This document shows positions 53,443-64,000 of a stretch of 64,000 nt of DNA, piece after piece (positions within the stretch are counted from its first letter, which is position 1; the number at the start of each line of letters is the position of its first letter). The DNA is from Setoptus koraiensis (taxonomy: Eukaryota > Arthropoda), in assembly GCA_048013815.1 (NCBI GenBank), contig CM106585.1, forward strand, positions 14,818,001 through 14,882,000, written 5' to 3'. A program made the translations under genes and the position numbers. The notes beneath the pieces were generated by a model. It had not been told where the DNA came from. It was given only the letters and a program-made list of their open reading frames with translations, and ran no database searches.

Positions 53443-54886
53443 TGTACAAGTTTACATACTTGTTTTGTATGCAAAAATAATCATAAATCACCAGTCACAA
53501 GCGAGAGTGCATGAGATCATGATTAGAGTGAATAGAATGGCGGAATAACAAATACTAATAATTATATCTGTCGCAGTCACACGGAGAGGTAGAGCAAAAG
53601 ATTTCTCTGGGCTACTATGCATAGAGCAGAAGAGAATCTCGATTTGCGATGATGGCGCAAGATAGTGGTGAACGGGGACAGATAAGATGGTTAGACGAAT
53701 GGATAGGTACTATTACCATTGTACACGAGTGTTGCATTATTAGTGAAGCCACGACACCAACAACAGCAGCAACAACAACAACAGCAGCAGATATTTGATC
53801 TTTGCGGGCAAAGTGAATGAAAATTCGTTTGAAAGCCTACACCAGCCATGTAAATGTTATTGTGCGTATCGGTGATTGTCTCTATTCAGACATCGATGGC
53901 ACTGCCAGCAGCGCCACTGATATTAGATTAGTTCGCTATTATCTGACTCTTTTGACTGGCTACATGTAAATGTACGGCCAAAAGCGTCAGCTAATCGACT
54001 AACTTGTGAGCCCATTTTGTGTATTGGCCTCTCCATAGGTGCGTATCTATAAGCTGCTAATAGCGGGCGTCGCAATAGCATCGCAAGCTCGCCGCATCGG
54101 CACGGTTGCCTAGCGCTCGTCGTCTAGACCGTCTTGCCAGTCGCTGTTGAGAGTGTCTAGCGGTGTAAATTTGCGTCACACAAGCGCATATAGCTGCTCT
54201 CGTATGGCATTCATATGCGCTATTTTTACGTAATGCTATGTGTGGTGGTATATGGGCTGCACCATCAAATGGTGCCTTCCATCAATGGTTTTAGCTATAA
54301 AACACTCTGTGCCGCTGTGAGGCACAGATCGTAGAGTGTGCGCCACAGACTGATGCCACAGTGCTGCACGTGTGACGGACACATGCAGCTTTGTGTCGTG
54401 TTGGCCGTGCGCGAACCCACTATCTGTGCCTGCGTGGCTCGCATTTCGAGGCCGCACCGATACACTTGACGTGTCGCTTGTGTCTCGCCGATGCGCACAC
54501 AACCGACAGTCACGACAGAAACCGATAGGGCTTCAGACGCGTTCGATATAACAGACTGTGATCGTCAAAGTTTGATGTATCGAGATAGACCGTGCACGGC
54601 TCGCGACCTAGTGTGCCGATAACAACATTAACGTAATTGAGGTGGATATTTGCCATTATAATTTTGCAGTCAAGCCGTTGGCAAGCTAGCCTTGCGCTAT
54701 GCGCGCCTGTGCCGCGTTTGCGGTACCCCATGTGCAAAACAAGCCGGCGCACAGCGAGCTGGTAAGCGAGATCTAGAGAATCTATGGCAACGCTAAGGCG
54801 CACTGCTCGCCACGGTGCTTTTGTACCAAGTGTCACCATGAGCTTGCCAACACTAGCTCGACGGCTCTAGCCTGTCTTTGTTTGCG

Positions 54887-54887
<1 letters not shown>

Positions 54888-54980
<93 letters not shown>
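54888..54980 (+). repeat. (CA)n microsatellite, about 46 units
   Basis: 93 bases of uninterrupted CA, about 255 bp upstream of the ATP13A start codon. Tracts of this length are usually highly variable in length. Confidence 0.98.
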
Positions 54981-54982
<2 letters not shown>

Positions 54983-55041
54983 AGTCGCACATGACCTATG
55001 GCGGTGGCGAAATAGTTCGCGACTACCACTATATGGTATAC

Positions 55042-55063
55042 GAGAGAGAGAGAGAGAGAGAGA
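55042..55063 (+). repeat. (GA)n microsatellite, 11 units
   Basis: GAGAGA tract between the CA repeat and the ATP13A start. In arthropods GA tracts near promoters can bind GAGA-type factors; whether this one does is unknown. Confidence 0.85.
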
Positions 55064-55234
55064 CTGTATGGTATTTGAGAGATACACACAAACACGATAC
55101 TGTTGCCATCACAATGTGTATGCGCCGATCTTATTTGATATCTCAGCAGCGCACCACATCACAGCTCACTGGGTGTAAAATGTCACTACATATGTTTGTG
55201 CCGTATACAGCCGTGTAAAATGTCTAATAGATAA

Positions 55235-58200
55235 ATGAATTGCCGTCTCGACTTCGTTGGTGCGCGTTTGCTATTTATCCCACAAACACAACAAATAATT
55301 ACAACCAGTCTAGTCATGCTCGTTCTGGCCTCGGACGCCGCTCACACGGGCTACGGATCCATCACCAACAACCCGGGCCCCATTGCCAAGGGCCAGCAGG
55401 CGGCCGGCAAGTACCAGACGTTCTCGCAAAACAAGCGCCGCAGCAGCCTCAACAGGAGCCCCACCAAGTCGCCCATGGACAAACAGCAGCCGGCCAAGCC
55501 CGGCCAAACCAGTCAGCATGTCAATCAAAACGAAGAGGACGAAATGGAAATATACGGCTACGAGCCAGCCTACTTTTGCACCTTTGTTACCTGGTTGGCC
55601 ATAGTGGCCACGCTGTTGTTGCTGCGCTTGGTGTTCTTTTGGAAGCCCCACTGGATGTTGTATTGCACCCATCGTCGGTGTTCGTTATTAAAGGCGAAAA
55701 AGGTGCTACTAATAGACAAATACAACCAGTACTTTGTTGAGACCATTCACTCGCTGGAGCCCGTGATGATGCCAGCAACAACAAGAAAATCGTCCTTGCT
55801 GCACCATGACCACGCGCACGACGCCTACTTGCCCGGCTCTAGTCCGCTTCCCGACGACGCCTACAACTCGACGGATATATTGCCCGATTTTGATTCTGTC
55901 TCGTATTCGGATGGCCCGTCGGCCGACGATCTGATGACTAACGCCTCAACAAAAAGTTGCACACCAAACGCCAACAAGCTGTGCTGTGGCTGGACAGACG
56001 ACACTAGCGCAATGAAATTTTTTGAAAACAAAAAATTGCGCTACGTTTGGGACAAACAAAAGCAAACGTTCGTCAAATTATACGGCCTAGACAAGGACGT
56101 CAGTCTATCGAAATTGTTACGCAATTGCGACGGCCTGTCCGCCGAGCAACAACAACTCAAGAGGCGACTGTACGGCGACAACGCCATTCACGTTGAAGTT
56201 GAGCCGTATTTCAAGATTCTCGTCGAGGAGGTGCTAGGTCCATTTTACATATTTCAGCTGTTCAGCATAACAATTTGGTTTCTTGACGACTATTATTACT
56301 ATGGCGCTTGCATTATAGTTATGTCAATATTGTCGCTAGTGTCGGGCGTTGTACAAATCAGAAAGAACCAACAACAATTGCGCGACACAGTGGAATCCGT
56401 TGATTACGTCAAGGTGTGCAGAGGCAACAACCAATACGAAGAGGTTGAATCGTCGCAAATTGTGCCTGGCGACATTGTTGTAATACCCACCTTTGATGCA
56501 GTGTTACAATTTGACGCAATACTGCTCAATGGTAACGTTATTGTCAACGAATCCATGCTAACAGGCGAAAGTGTTCCCATCACCAAGACACCGTTGACGC
56601 TCAGCCTCATCAATCACCAGCACAACCATCATCAGGCAACAAGTGCACAAGCAACCGACTCAAGCGACTGTTACGACCCAAAAGAACATGGCAAACATAC
56701 GCTATTTTGCGGAACAAAGGTGCTACAAACCAGATATTATGGGGGCGCGCACGTCAGGGCGCTCGTCATTCGGGTGGGCTTTCAAACAACAAAGGGCGAA
56801 CTCATCAGATCCATCATGTTCCCCAAGCCGGTCGACTTTCGTTTCAACAAACAAATCCATCGCTTCATTGGCCTGCTGGCCTGTCTCGCCATTATGGGAT
56901 TCCTCTACACGGTCATTCTGAAAACTAGCCGGGGTGCCTCGTTTCATTCAATTGTGATCGGAGCACTAGACCTGATAACCATCACGGTGCCGCCCGCGTT
57001 GCCCGCCGCCATGACCATCGGCATTATATACGCCCAGTCGAGATTGAAGAAAAAGAAAATCTATTGCATCAGTCCGCGTAGTATCAACATTAGCGGTTGC
57101 ACTAATTGTGTTTGTTTCGACAAAACGGGCACACTTACAGAAGATCATCTCAGCTTCAACGAGGTAGTGCCCATTTTGGAGGCCAAGTGCCAATTCAGCG
57201 AACCAATCGATCAAAGTGTCATAGATCAATCGTCGGCCACCTCGATACGTTCTCAGCAGCGCCAGCCCCACGACGACAACAAGTTCAATGTGAAAAATGA
57301 AATTGGCGACTATTCGCCCCTCATCGTTTGCCTGGCATCGTGCCATTCGTTGACCATCATCGACCAGAAGCTCATTGGGGACCCGCTGGATTTGCAAATG
57401 TTCGAGGCCACGGGCTGGACTTTGGAGGAGCCCGATGTCGACGACGAGAACAAGTTTGATTTGTTGGCGCCCAGCATAGTGAAGCCACCTAGAAAGAGCA
57501 GCGCTGCCACCATTGCCGGAGCACCGGCGTCCGGATATTTGTCCGCCTCGTCGGCCTCTAACAGCAGCAGCGACGAAGATCTCGCCAACATAAAGCGCTC
57601 TGGACAAGATGTGGGCATACTGAGACAATTTCCCTTTTCCTCTAGTTTACAACGGATGTCTATCATAACGAGACGCTTTGGCGCAAATCAATTTGTTGTT
57701 TATTCCAAAGGAGCCCCGGAGAAAATTGCCTCGTTGTGCGATCCTGACACAGTGCCCGATGATTTTAGTGATGTTCTCATGAAATACACCCGCAAAGGCT
57801 TCAGAGTTTTGGCGCTCGCCTACAGGCCCCTAACGCCCGGCTTGAGCTACCCAAAGATGCAGCGGGCCACCAGAAACGACATAGAGAAAGATCTCAGATT
57901 TTTGGGCTTCTTGACTCTTGGCAACAAACTAAAACCGGAAACAACGGGAGTAATCAAGATATTGAACGATGCCAACATCAGAAGCGTAATGGTGACAGGC
58001 GACAACATACTGACCGCAATCAGTGTAGCAAAGGAATGTAGAATGATATCGCCACAGGATCGTGTTGCGCTGCTTCAAGTGGACAAAAAGGACCTGAAGA
58101 ACAGGAAGTTGTTGCAACAGCAACAGTCGGCCGCGGCAGTGGCCGACCAGCAGGCGCCAACAGGCATAAGCGACAGCTCGGTCGTGCTGAATGTTAAAGA

Positions 58201-59871
58201 TATTGAAATTAAAATGATGGCAAGACAGTTGCAGTCGAGCAACAGCGACAATGTATCGTCGGGATCATACAGCAACAAAATTGCTGTTGCAGCGCGACCG
58301 CGTCTCACCTGGCACTACATCAGCCAGGATGGCGACGATCAAGAGGACAATGACGACACTAATGAGCAAACTTACTATGGCGAGGGTCTGGTCAGTATTA
58401 GATTTCGTGATAGCGACAGAATACATTTGGCCCTGTCAGGCGAAACCTGGCAAGTTGTGCGCGATCATTATCCCGAATTGTTGGACGCTGTGTGTGTCAG
58501 GGGCACAGTGTTTGCCAGGATGGCACCAGATCAAAAGCAACAATTAGTTGAACATTTACAAAAGATGCAATATTACGTAAGCATGTGCGGCGATGGCGCC
58601 AACGACTCGGGCGCGCTACGGGCCGCTCACACGGGTATTTCATTGTCGGACACAGAGGCCTCAGTTGCGGCTCCCTTCACGTCGGCTAACGCAAACATAT
58701 CTTGTGTGCCCATACTAATTAGCGAGGGTAGAGCGGCTCTGGTGACCGCATTTGGTATACTTAAGTACATGGCATTGTACAGTTTGATACAGTTTTGTTC
58801 GGTGATTATTTTGTACACGTTGTATTCAAATTTAACTGACATGGAGTTTCTCTACGAAGATTTGTTTATTATCACTTTGTTTGTTGCGCTGTTTAGTCGC
58901 ACTGAACCACACACTAGCCTAGATAAGAAGCCCCCGTCGTCGTCATTATTATCATTCACACAAATATCGTCGGTGGCCATCCAATTGGTTCTAGTTATAC
59001 TCTTTCAAATATTATCGTGTGTCTTATTGTGGCAACAGGACTGGTATCATGCTCACGACCCTGAATACGACAAGGAGCTTGTAGATCATGACAATTATGC
59101 CGTCTTTGGCGTGTCAGTTTTTCAATACATAACATTGGCCATAGTTTTCTCAAAGGGAAGACCCTACCGGAAGCCAATTTACACCAATTGTGAGTTGTCT
59201 TTTTGCTGCCACACCCCCACATTTTGCCGTACATCAAAAAATTGAGATTCAATGACTTATTATTATTCAAATATTCCTTCTACTTTCCCATCATCATCAT
59301 CACCCTCCACCTAATAGATCTTTTTATAATTGCATTAGTGCTGATGACAATTTTGACAATCATAATACTTATCATTCCCGCCGAGTGGAATGTTCCTTTC
59401 ATATCTGTAAGTACTCTTGCCTTGTCTGTTTATGTTGTCTCTCTCATATGATCGACGCAACAACAATGAGCGCTTGACAATCAATTAATCAATCTATCAC
59501 TGTATCATTTATCACGATCAACAGTTGGAAGTTACAGGTGTGCCTTTGAAATTCAGGATGCTCATAGTTGGCATCGCCTTGGTTCAATATGTTGTTTCAA
59601 TGATAGGCGAGGTTAGTACGAAGCACAACTACATCAACTAAACGACATACAATTAGTACAACTACTAACCATCTCTTTTTAACAACAAAAACCCACAATC
59701 CACTGACAATCCATTGAGCAGCGTTTCATTGTGGATCATCTAATATTCAAGAAGAGCAAGAAATTCTTCGAGGCCTTTGGATCGAAACCTAATGGAACTA
59801 TTTTCGAAATAGTAGATCGTGAGACACAATCCATGAGATGGTTATCCGGGTGTGCTAGCGAAATTTCCTGA
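55235..59871 (+). CDS. P5B-type ATPase (ATP13A2/3 family, polyamine transporter)
   Basis: Four exons join in phase: 55235-59189, 59318-59406, 59525-59611 and 59722-59871 (donors GTGAGT, GTAAGT, GTTAGT; acceptors CTAATAG, TCAACAG, TTGAGCAG), giving 1,426 residues. P5B ATPases export polyamines from late endosomes and lysosomes to the cytosol. The typical cytosolic N-terminal membrane-anchor domain is present (EIYGYEPAYFCTFVTW, about 106-175). Then follow the actuator loop MLTGES (~443), the P5B signature PPALPAAMT (~586), CFDKTGTLTED with phosphorylated Asp ~629, SKGAPEKI in the nucleotide domain, GDNILTA, and GDGANDSGAL (~1118). The last exons supply the final helices, with PIYTNY rebuilt across intron 1. 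It is longer than human ATP13A2 (1,180) through Ser/Asp-rich loops (about 190-250, 650-690, 735-800, 955-1045). The start codon is uncertain; Met28 is an alternative. AATAAA at 59922. Confidence 0.93.
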
Positions 59872-59921
59872 TATTTGCTAAAAGACCTCTCTGATGAATG
59901 TCTTACTAAAGTTCTGTGTTT

Positions 59922-59927
59922 AATAAA
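59922..59927 (+). terminator. Poly(A) signal for the P5B ATPase
   Basis: AATAAA 51 bases after the stop codon. Confidence 0.7.
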
Positions 59928-60076
59928 GTTCATGTCGACACCACACCGGCATATTGTAAAATCAATTCTTCTGCTGTTGTTTGTTGGCGCCGTTTATCCT
60001 CAATTAATGTGTGCCACTATCCACCTCACACGATATACGCTACGTGATGGTTGATTATCACTCATTATGTTTTTTT

Positions 60077-60082
60077 TTTATT
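60077..60082 (-). terminator. Poly(A) signal for the DM-domain gene
   Basis: AATAAA on the minus strand, about 160 bases past the stop at 60240, in the convergent spacer with the P5B ATPase. Confidence 0.5.
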
Positions 60083-60239
60083 ATTTGTTATTAAATTATT
60101 TGCAACATCTATTGCTGGCTATTGGACTATGTGCATAACACACAAGCAAATTATTAGTTATTTGAGGCAATTAGTTGATTGGTTGGTTGAATTGTGTTGT
60201 GTGTCGCTTTGTGCAACTCAGCAACTCAGCAAACCAATC

Positions 60240-63060
60240 TCAAGAAAACGGCCGATTGGTGGATCCTAATTGATGGCGGCCACCGCTCATCTTGCTAGGT
60301 GGTGCTCTGTCTAGACTCAAGTCGCAAGCAACGGCGCTTGATATAGGCGAACAAGTTATTGTCTGTTGTTGTTGCAGTTGTAGTTGCTGTTGTTGCTGCT
60401 GCATAATGTTCATCATGGTAGCAACATGACTGTTACCACCAACTGCGAATAGTTGATTGATTGCATAATTTACGACTCCATTGTGATCTGGCGATAAGTC
60501 ATTACTATTGTCTAGGTTGATGTTGTCGCTGATGTTGTTGGCGCCAAGCAGACAATCAGAACCGTTTTGGTTAGTTGTAGCCATAGGATTGAGATAATAT
60601 TGATTCATTGCCATAGAAGTTAGTGCACCCAGCGACAGTTGCACCGCCATGGAGTGGTCAACCGATGACCATGGACGCCAGACAGGTGAGCCCATCACCT
60701 TGTCATCGACACCTGTTGTAGTTTGCTGTTGTTGTCGTTGTTGGTTCCTCGTGTCCTGCTGTTGCTGTTCAGTGGTCGGGTCATTAGTTTCATTGGGGCC
60801 CTCGCGGCGCTCTCTGGCGCATCTAGCCATGTTACAGACTACACATTGGCATGAAGGTGAGCCATATAGGCATGTAAACAATATAGGTTTGTTGTTTAGT
60901 TTTTCAGATAGACAGAAGGAAGAGAGAAAAGGAGGGAGGGAGAGAGTTCAAACAGCATGCGTTACGTAATATGTTAGAAATTTTTGTGTTTGTTTAGTGT
61001 GTTAATGTTGGCAAAGTTGGTGGTTTGGGTAAAAGAAAAATAGGCACGTTCGTGCCATTTCAATCAATCACAGATTAACCATTAGCCAACAAGGATATTC
61101 TGTTATTGTTAGCGCTGTTGCCATTACTCTTGTCGCTGCTATTACAACCATGATCATTATGGCAATTGTTGTGTGTAAATCATAATTATAATTGTATTAG
61201 AGTTATAGAGAGTTGTTAGTTGTGTGACTTGTGTGCCAGTTATTGGCCATATTGCCCAACAAACAAACTAGCCATGATTTGATTTGATTGTTCTCAGAGC
61301 CAAAGCTGTTGAGCGTTACAAGCAACAACACAAAATAGTCTCCTTGTTATATAACAACGACTCATTTAGCATTTAACAGACAAGTATAACTAATTTAAGC
61401 ATGCACTGTTTTATGCCCAATTTCTTTCTCTCTTTGCTAGATTCAACCAATAACATACAACAACAGTAAATGTCGATGCTTCAATAATGGTACTAATAAT
61501 CATAGAAACAACAACCAGCGATAACAAATTTTCTAAACAAGAAATACATTAAAAGAAAAAAGAAATATTATTATAGTTGCTCTACTGTGTTTCGGCGCTG
61601 CGTCTGATTGCTCACCGAAAAGACGGCAAAGGGTTAGCAAAAACATTGCCCAAAGAGTTTAGCTGCCATAGTAGCACCATCTTGATTCATCCTCCTTGTT
61701 CTCAAGTTAAATAAAATAAACACTTACAAGCTAACACAAACTAGCACTTATGCGATAATAAAATAAAACAAAATAAATAAGTGAATTCGCTGCTGAATGG
61801 CCTCACTAGTTTGTCTGGTATCTTTTGGCTTTTCGCATCACAAAATCAGCGGTGATTGAATCGAGTTTCGAGGATTGACTTCATTACTTCTAATAAACTC
61901 ACCTTTTTCAACCTCTTCTCTCGTGATAGCCTCTCTGGCGGTTTTGCGCTGTTCCTCATTTAGATTTCTGTCCTCCTTCATTGCTCTGCGCATTTTGATC
62001 TGAAGACGATTTACTTCATTGCGTATAAAATGTACCTCGCAATCGAAACAATTGTCGCGTTGAAAGTGGCGCTCCTGTCCGAATCCGCAACTTCTCACAT
62101 GACCTTGTCATCGTCGTTTATAGTTTATATTCATCATGGTACAGAACGTAATTGATTATTTAGATATATCCGCAATTATGATATGTACACTACCGCTGAC
62201 ACAATTTAGAGTTTGTTAGCTTGTATCTTGGCTCATTAGCTCTGAATCTGTCGCTGAAAACCTCACCTTTTCTTAATATTTTGACGCCATGATTCTGACA
62301 GTATCCACAATTGGGGTCCTTTTTGGTGCCTTTGAGTTTTGTCTCCTTACCGCTAATCACTTGCAGGATGTCGCTTGTCGATAAGAGCAAATATGTTGTT
62401 GTGGTTTTAGATTAAAATTTAGTTGGACTTGATTAGTGGATTTGTTGATTGTTGTCGGTGATTTGCGCTCAATTTATAAAAAATTACCTTCTAGCATCCA
62501 ACAGGCGACATCTTAGGCACATGCACTTTTTGAATGGGCAATCTCTGGCGTGACCTGTAAATTTTCAATATATTTACGTTGACAAACCGGTAAGGTAAAT
62601 GAATTAGGCTCTCGGTGATAGATTCTCGATCTCGCGTATCGGTTTTGAGATGCTCGAGATCGAAATAGCTTCTGAGGCTCGACAAAAAGAGGACGAAAAG
62701 CGATTCCGCTATGCCGTTGTCAAGCAAGCAAGAGCTCGATCGCACGAATTTGAACAACACACTCAAATACGTTACAGCAAGAATTATTACAAGCTTAAAG
62801 TGCTCCAATTAAGAGTGAATCAAAATTACGGTAACTACTAACAGGAAGAGGTGAGACCTAAATTTGCGGAATCTAGTTTGTTAGATCAAGAAATTCGTCA
62901 ACTTGAGGAGCACGAGCGCCACGATTGGTTGGATGTTATAGCCTATAAATAGCTTACCTTTTTTGAGCACCTCAAAGTCATGATTTTGACATTTGCCACA
63001 CTTGTTTCCATTGTCGCAATCGAATTCTCTGCTGCTACTGCTCATGTTGCTAGGCCACAT
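60240..63060 (-). CDS. Transcription factor with two tandem DM domains (Dmrt/doublesex type)
   Basis: Five exons on the minus strand join in perfect phase: 63060-62958, 62554-62488, 62373-62267, 62103-61903 and 60838-60240 (donors GTAAGC, GTAATT, GTGAGG, GTGAGT), 358 residues. DM1 is split after ...CGKCQNHDFEVLKKG and continues HARDCPFKKCMCLRC. All eight zinc ligands of the intertwined CCHC/HCCC sites are present. About 27 residues later a second module starts CGYCQNHGVKILRKG, with an intron at the identical codon position, and continues HVRSCGFG. Here the C-x-C-x2-C end is altered to NCFDC after an insertion of about eight residues. A basic helix (RNEVNRLQIKMRRAMK) resembling the DM recognition tail follows only DM2. 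The C-terminus is Gln/Asn-rich. DM factors control sexual differentiation and nervous system development. The start codon could be 63060 or 63045, or an earlier exon could exist. Confidence 0.85.
62650..62841 (+). CDS. Possible small nested exon in DM-gene intron 1, opposite strand
   Basis: A 63-codon plus-strand frame (MLEIEIASEARQKEDEKRFR at the start, VLQLRVNQNYGNY at the end) rich in charged helix-forming residues. It lies inside the 403-bp first intron of the DM gene on the other strand. An acceptor-like TTTTGAG precedes the ATG. It reads more like protein than its surroundings, but there is no homology that I recognise and no partner exon. Confidence 0.15.
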   Translation: MLEIEIASEARQKEDEKRFRYAVVKQARARSHEFEQHTQIRYSKNYYKLKVLQLRVNQNYGNY

Positions 63061-64000
63061 GATGATCTCACTGACAAGGGATATGGATTTGATTTGTTTA
63101 AAGAGACACGTGAAGTGGTGGTTATGACTAAGATAACGACAATGCTTCAAGAGGCTATCAGATTGCCGTCGAGAGTAGCTAGCTGACTTCAATTCAATTT
63201 GATTTAATCTCAATTATTAATAGGTTATATGGAATATGTAAATGTTGTTGACATCGGTCTATATTACTCTTGTCCACCTATAAACAATAATGTTTCATTT
63301 ATTTGATACTGTGAGTGGATAAATTGGATATTAGATATAACTATTATTATTATTGATGCATTAGTATTTGGAACCATCGACTGACTTGTTGCGTTGTTTG
63401 ATACAATGGTCACAATTAATCACAACTATTCACGAAGGGTAGAATAAAGAGGTGTAAAATTGCTGTTGTTTGTTGTACTTTTTTTTTCAATATGACTGCT
63501 GCTGTTGCTCGAATGTAAATTTGACGAGAGAACTGGATGTTCGATAAACTTCCGTCGGATTGTAGTGATCATATTTGATCAAGGTGTGATTAGTTTGAGT
63601 ATTAAACAACAAAACTATCATATAATATAATTACAAGTTGTACAATTGCTTGACTTCACTTGATATGTTACTTCTTGCACAATTCTATCAATGATTAGAC
63701 GTTCACGAAATCAAATTGTTGTGTGTTGTTCGTGATGTTTGCTGCAAACCTTTGTTTCCACCAATACAATCAATTGCTTGCTAACGCAATCAACAATAAT
63801 ACTCAAATGCCCAATTTTGTTTGTATAAATTGTTTAAAAACAAACAAATATCGTTTTTTTTTCTCTCTCACACGCTCCCTCTTTCATAGCAATTCATTGT
63901 GATCAGTCTTGTTAACGTTTTGAGTACTGGTGCCATCTAACGTTGTTATGCTATTGAACTATAATTAAATGATTGTTGCATGCGCGCAAACAACTGCGCA
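63061..64000. other. AT-rich region upstream of the DM gene
   Basis: About 0.94 kb with no recognised coding exon. It contains T-runs and TTG/ATT simple sequence (for example 63,345-63,355 and 63,855-63,861). It should include the promoter or an upstream intron of the DM-domain gene. Confidence 0.5.

Larger units (their letters stand above)
52684..54887. other. Spacer with orphan signals only
   Basis: About 2.2 kb without a confident gene. It holds CTG/TTG triplet runs near 53,152-53,190, CAG/CAA runs near 53,757-53,790, a possible terminal exon at 53335-53442, and a more GC-rich part (54,040-54,880) whose minus-strand open frame at 54510-54839 (109 codons) I could not assign to any family. 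Confidence 0.5.

Noticed and set aside
54510-54839. 109-codon minus-strand frame in the spacer before the P5B ATPase
   Set aside because: No recognised motif, no splice partner and ordinary length for chance in moderately GC-rich DNA. Kept only as a note in the spacer entry.
60839-60881. Cys cluster CLYGSPSCQCVVC read as a third DM half-domain
   Set aside because: The spacing does not fit DM (six residues where four are expected). No acceptor precedes it, while the AG ending at 60839 gives an exact phase-1 match to the donor at 61902. The cluster would then be intron.
62980-63186. Plus-strand 68-codon frame with a signal-peptide-like start
   Set aside because: It is antisense to the conserved DM1 zinc exon and has no partner exon or homology.
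1-64000. Transposable elements or virus-derived genes
   Set aside because: No reverse transcriptase, integrase, transposase, capsid or envelope motifs were recognised on either strand. The duplicated segments R1 and R2 lack terminal repeats and target-site duplications.

Overview
The window looks like nuclear DNA of an arthropod. I lean towards a mite or other chelicerate, but no feature here fixes the clade. It carries animal housekeeping genes with few, short GT-AG introns (mostly about 85-430 nt), a nuclear-type tRNA gene, an animal-specific spectraplakin-type gene and a DM-domain (doublesex/mab-3 type) gene. No virus-like element, LINE, DNA transposon or CRISPR array was recognised.

Layout. 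Bases 1-22,150 form a gene-free block that is visibly richer in G+C than the rest. It is packed with GGGCCC/GGGGCCCC words, short tandem repeats and many unrelated short inverted repeats. A tRNA-Ala(CGC) gene (22,154-22,225) sits at its right edge. The gene-dense part follows: COPB1 (+, intronless), a MIC13/QIL1-like gene (-, two exons), a truncated XPC copy (+), a small putative TATA-driven gene (+, weak), full-length XPC (+), a decayed PERK fragment (+), a spectrin-repeat/GAS2 spectraplakin (+), NUDT14 (+), RpS14 (-), PERK (+), LDAH (-), about 3.7 kb with only orphan signals, a P5B ATPase of the ATP13A family (+) and a five-exon DM-domain gene (-).

The two most interesting regions are these. 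(1) At 26.0-33.3 kb there is a very young mosaic duplication. The XPC coding region occurs twice with two substitutions in about 1.97 kb of shared sequence, and the left copy lacks 522 bp in frame. The first exon and intron of the MIC13-like gene (repeat R1) and a 219-bp segment (repeat R2) are also duplicated, one copy on each side of the short XPC copy. (2) At 60.2-63.1 kb, minus strand, five exons join in perfect phase into a 358-residue protein with two tandem DM zinc modules. The second module is diverged, and only it is followed by a canonical-looking recognition helix.

The genes are mostly unrelated housekeeping functions: COPI transport, cristae organisation, nucleotide excision repair, cytoskeletal cross-linking, nucleotide-sugar hydrolysis, translation, the ER stress response, lipid droplets and endolysosomal polyamine transport. 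There is no sign of a co-regulated cluster. All exon models come from reading splice signals and phase by eye; no transcript or homology search was available.
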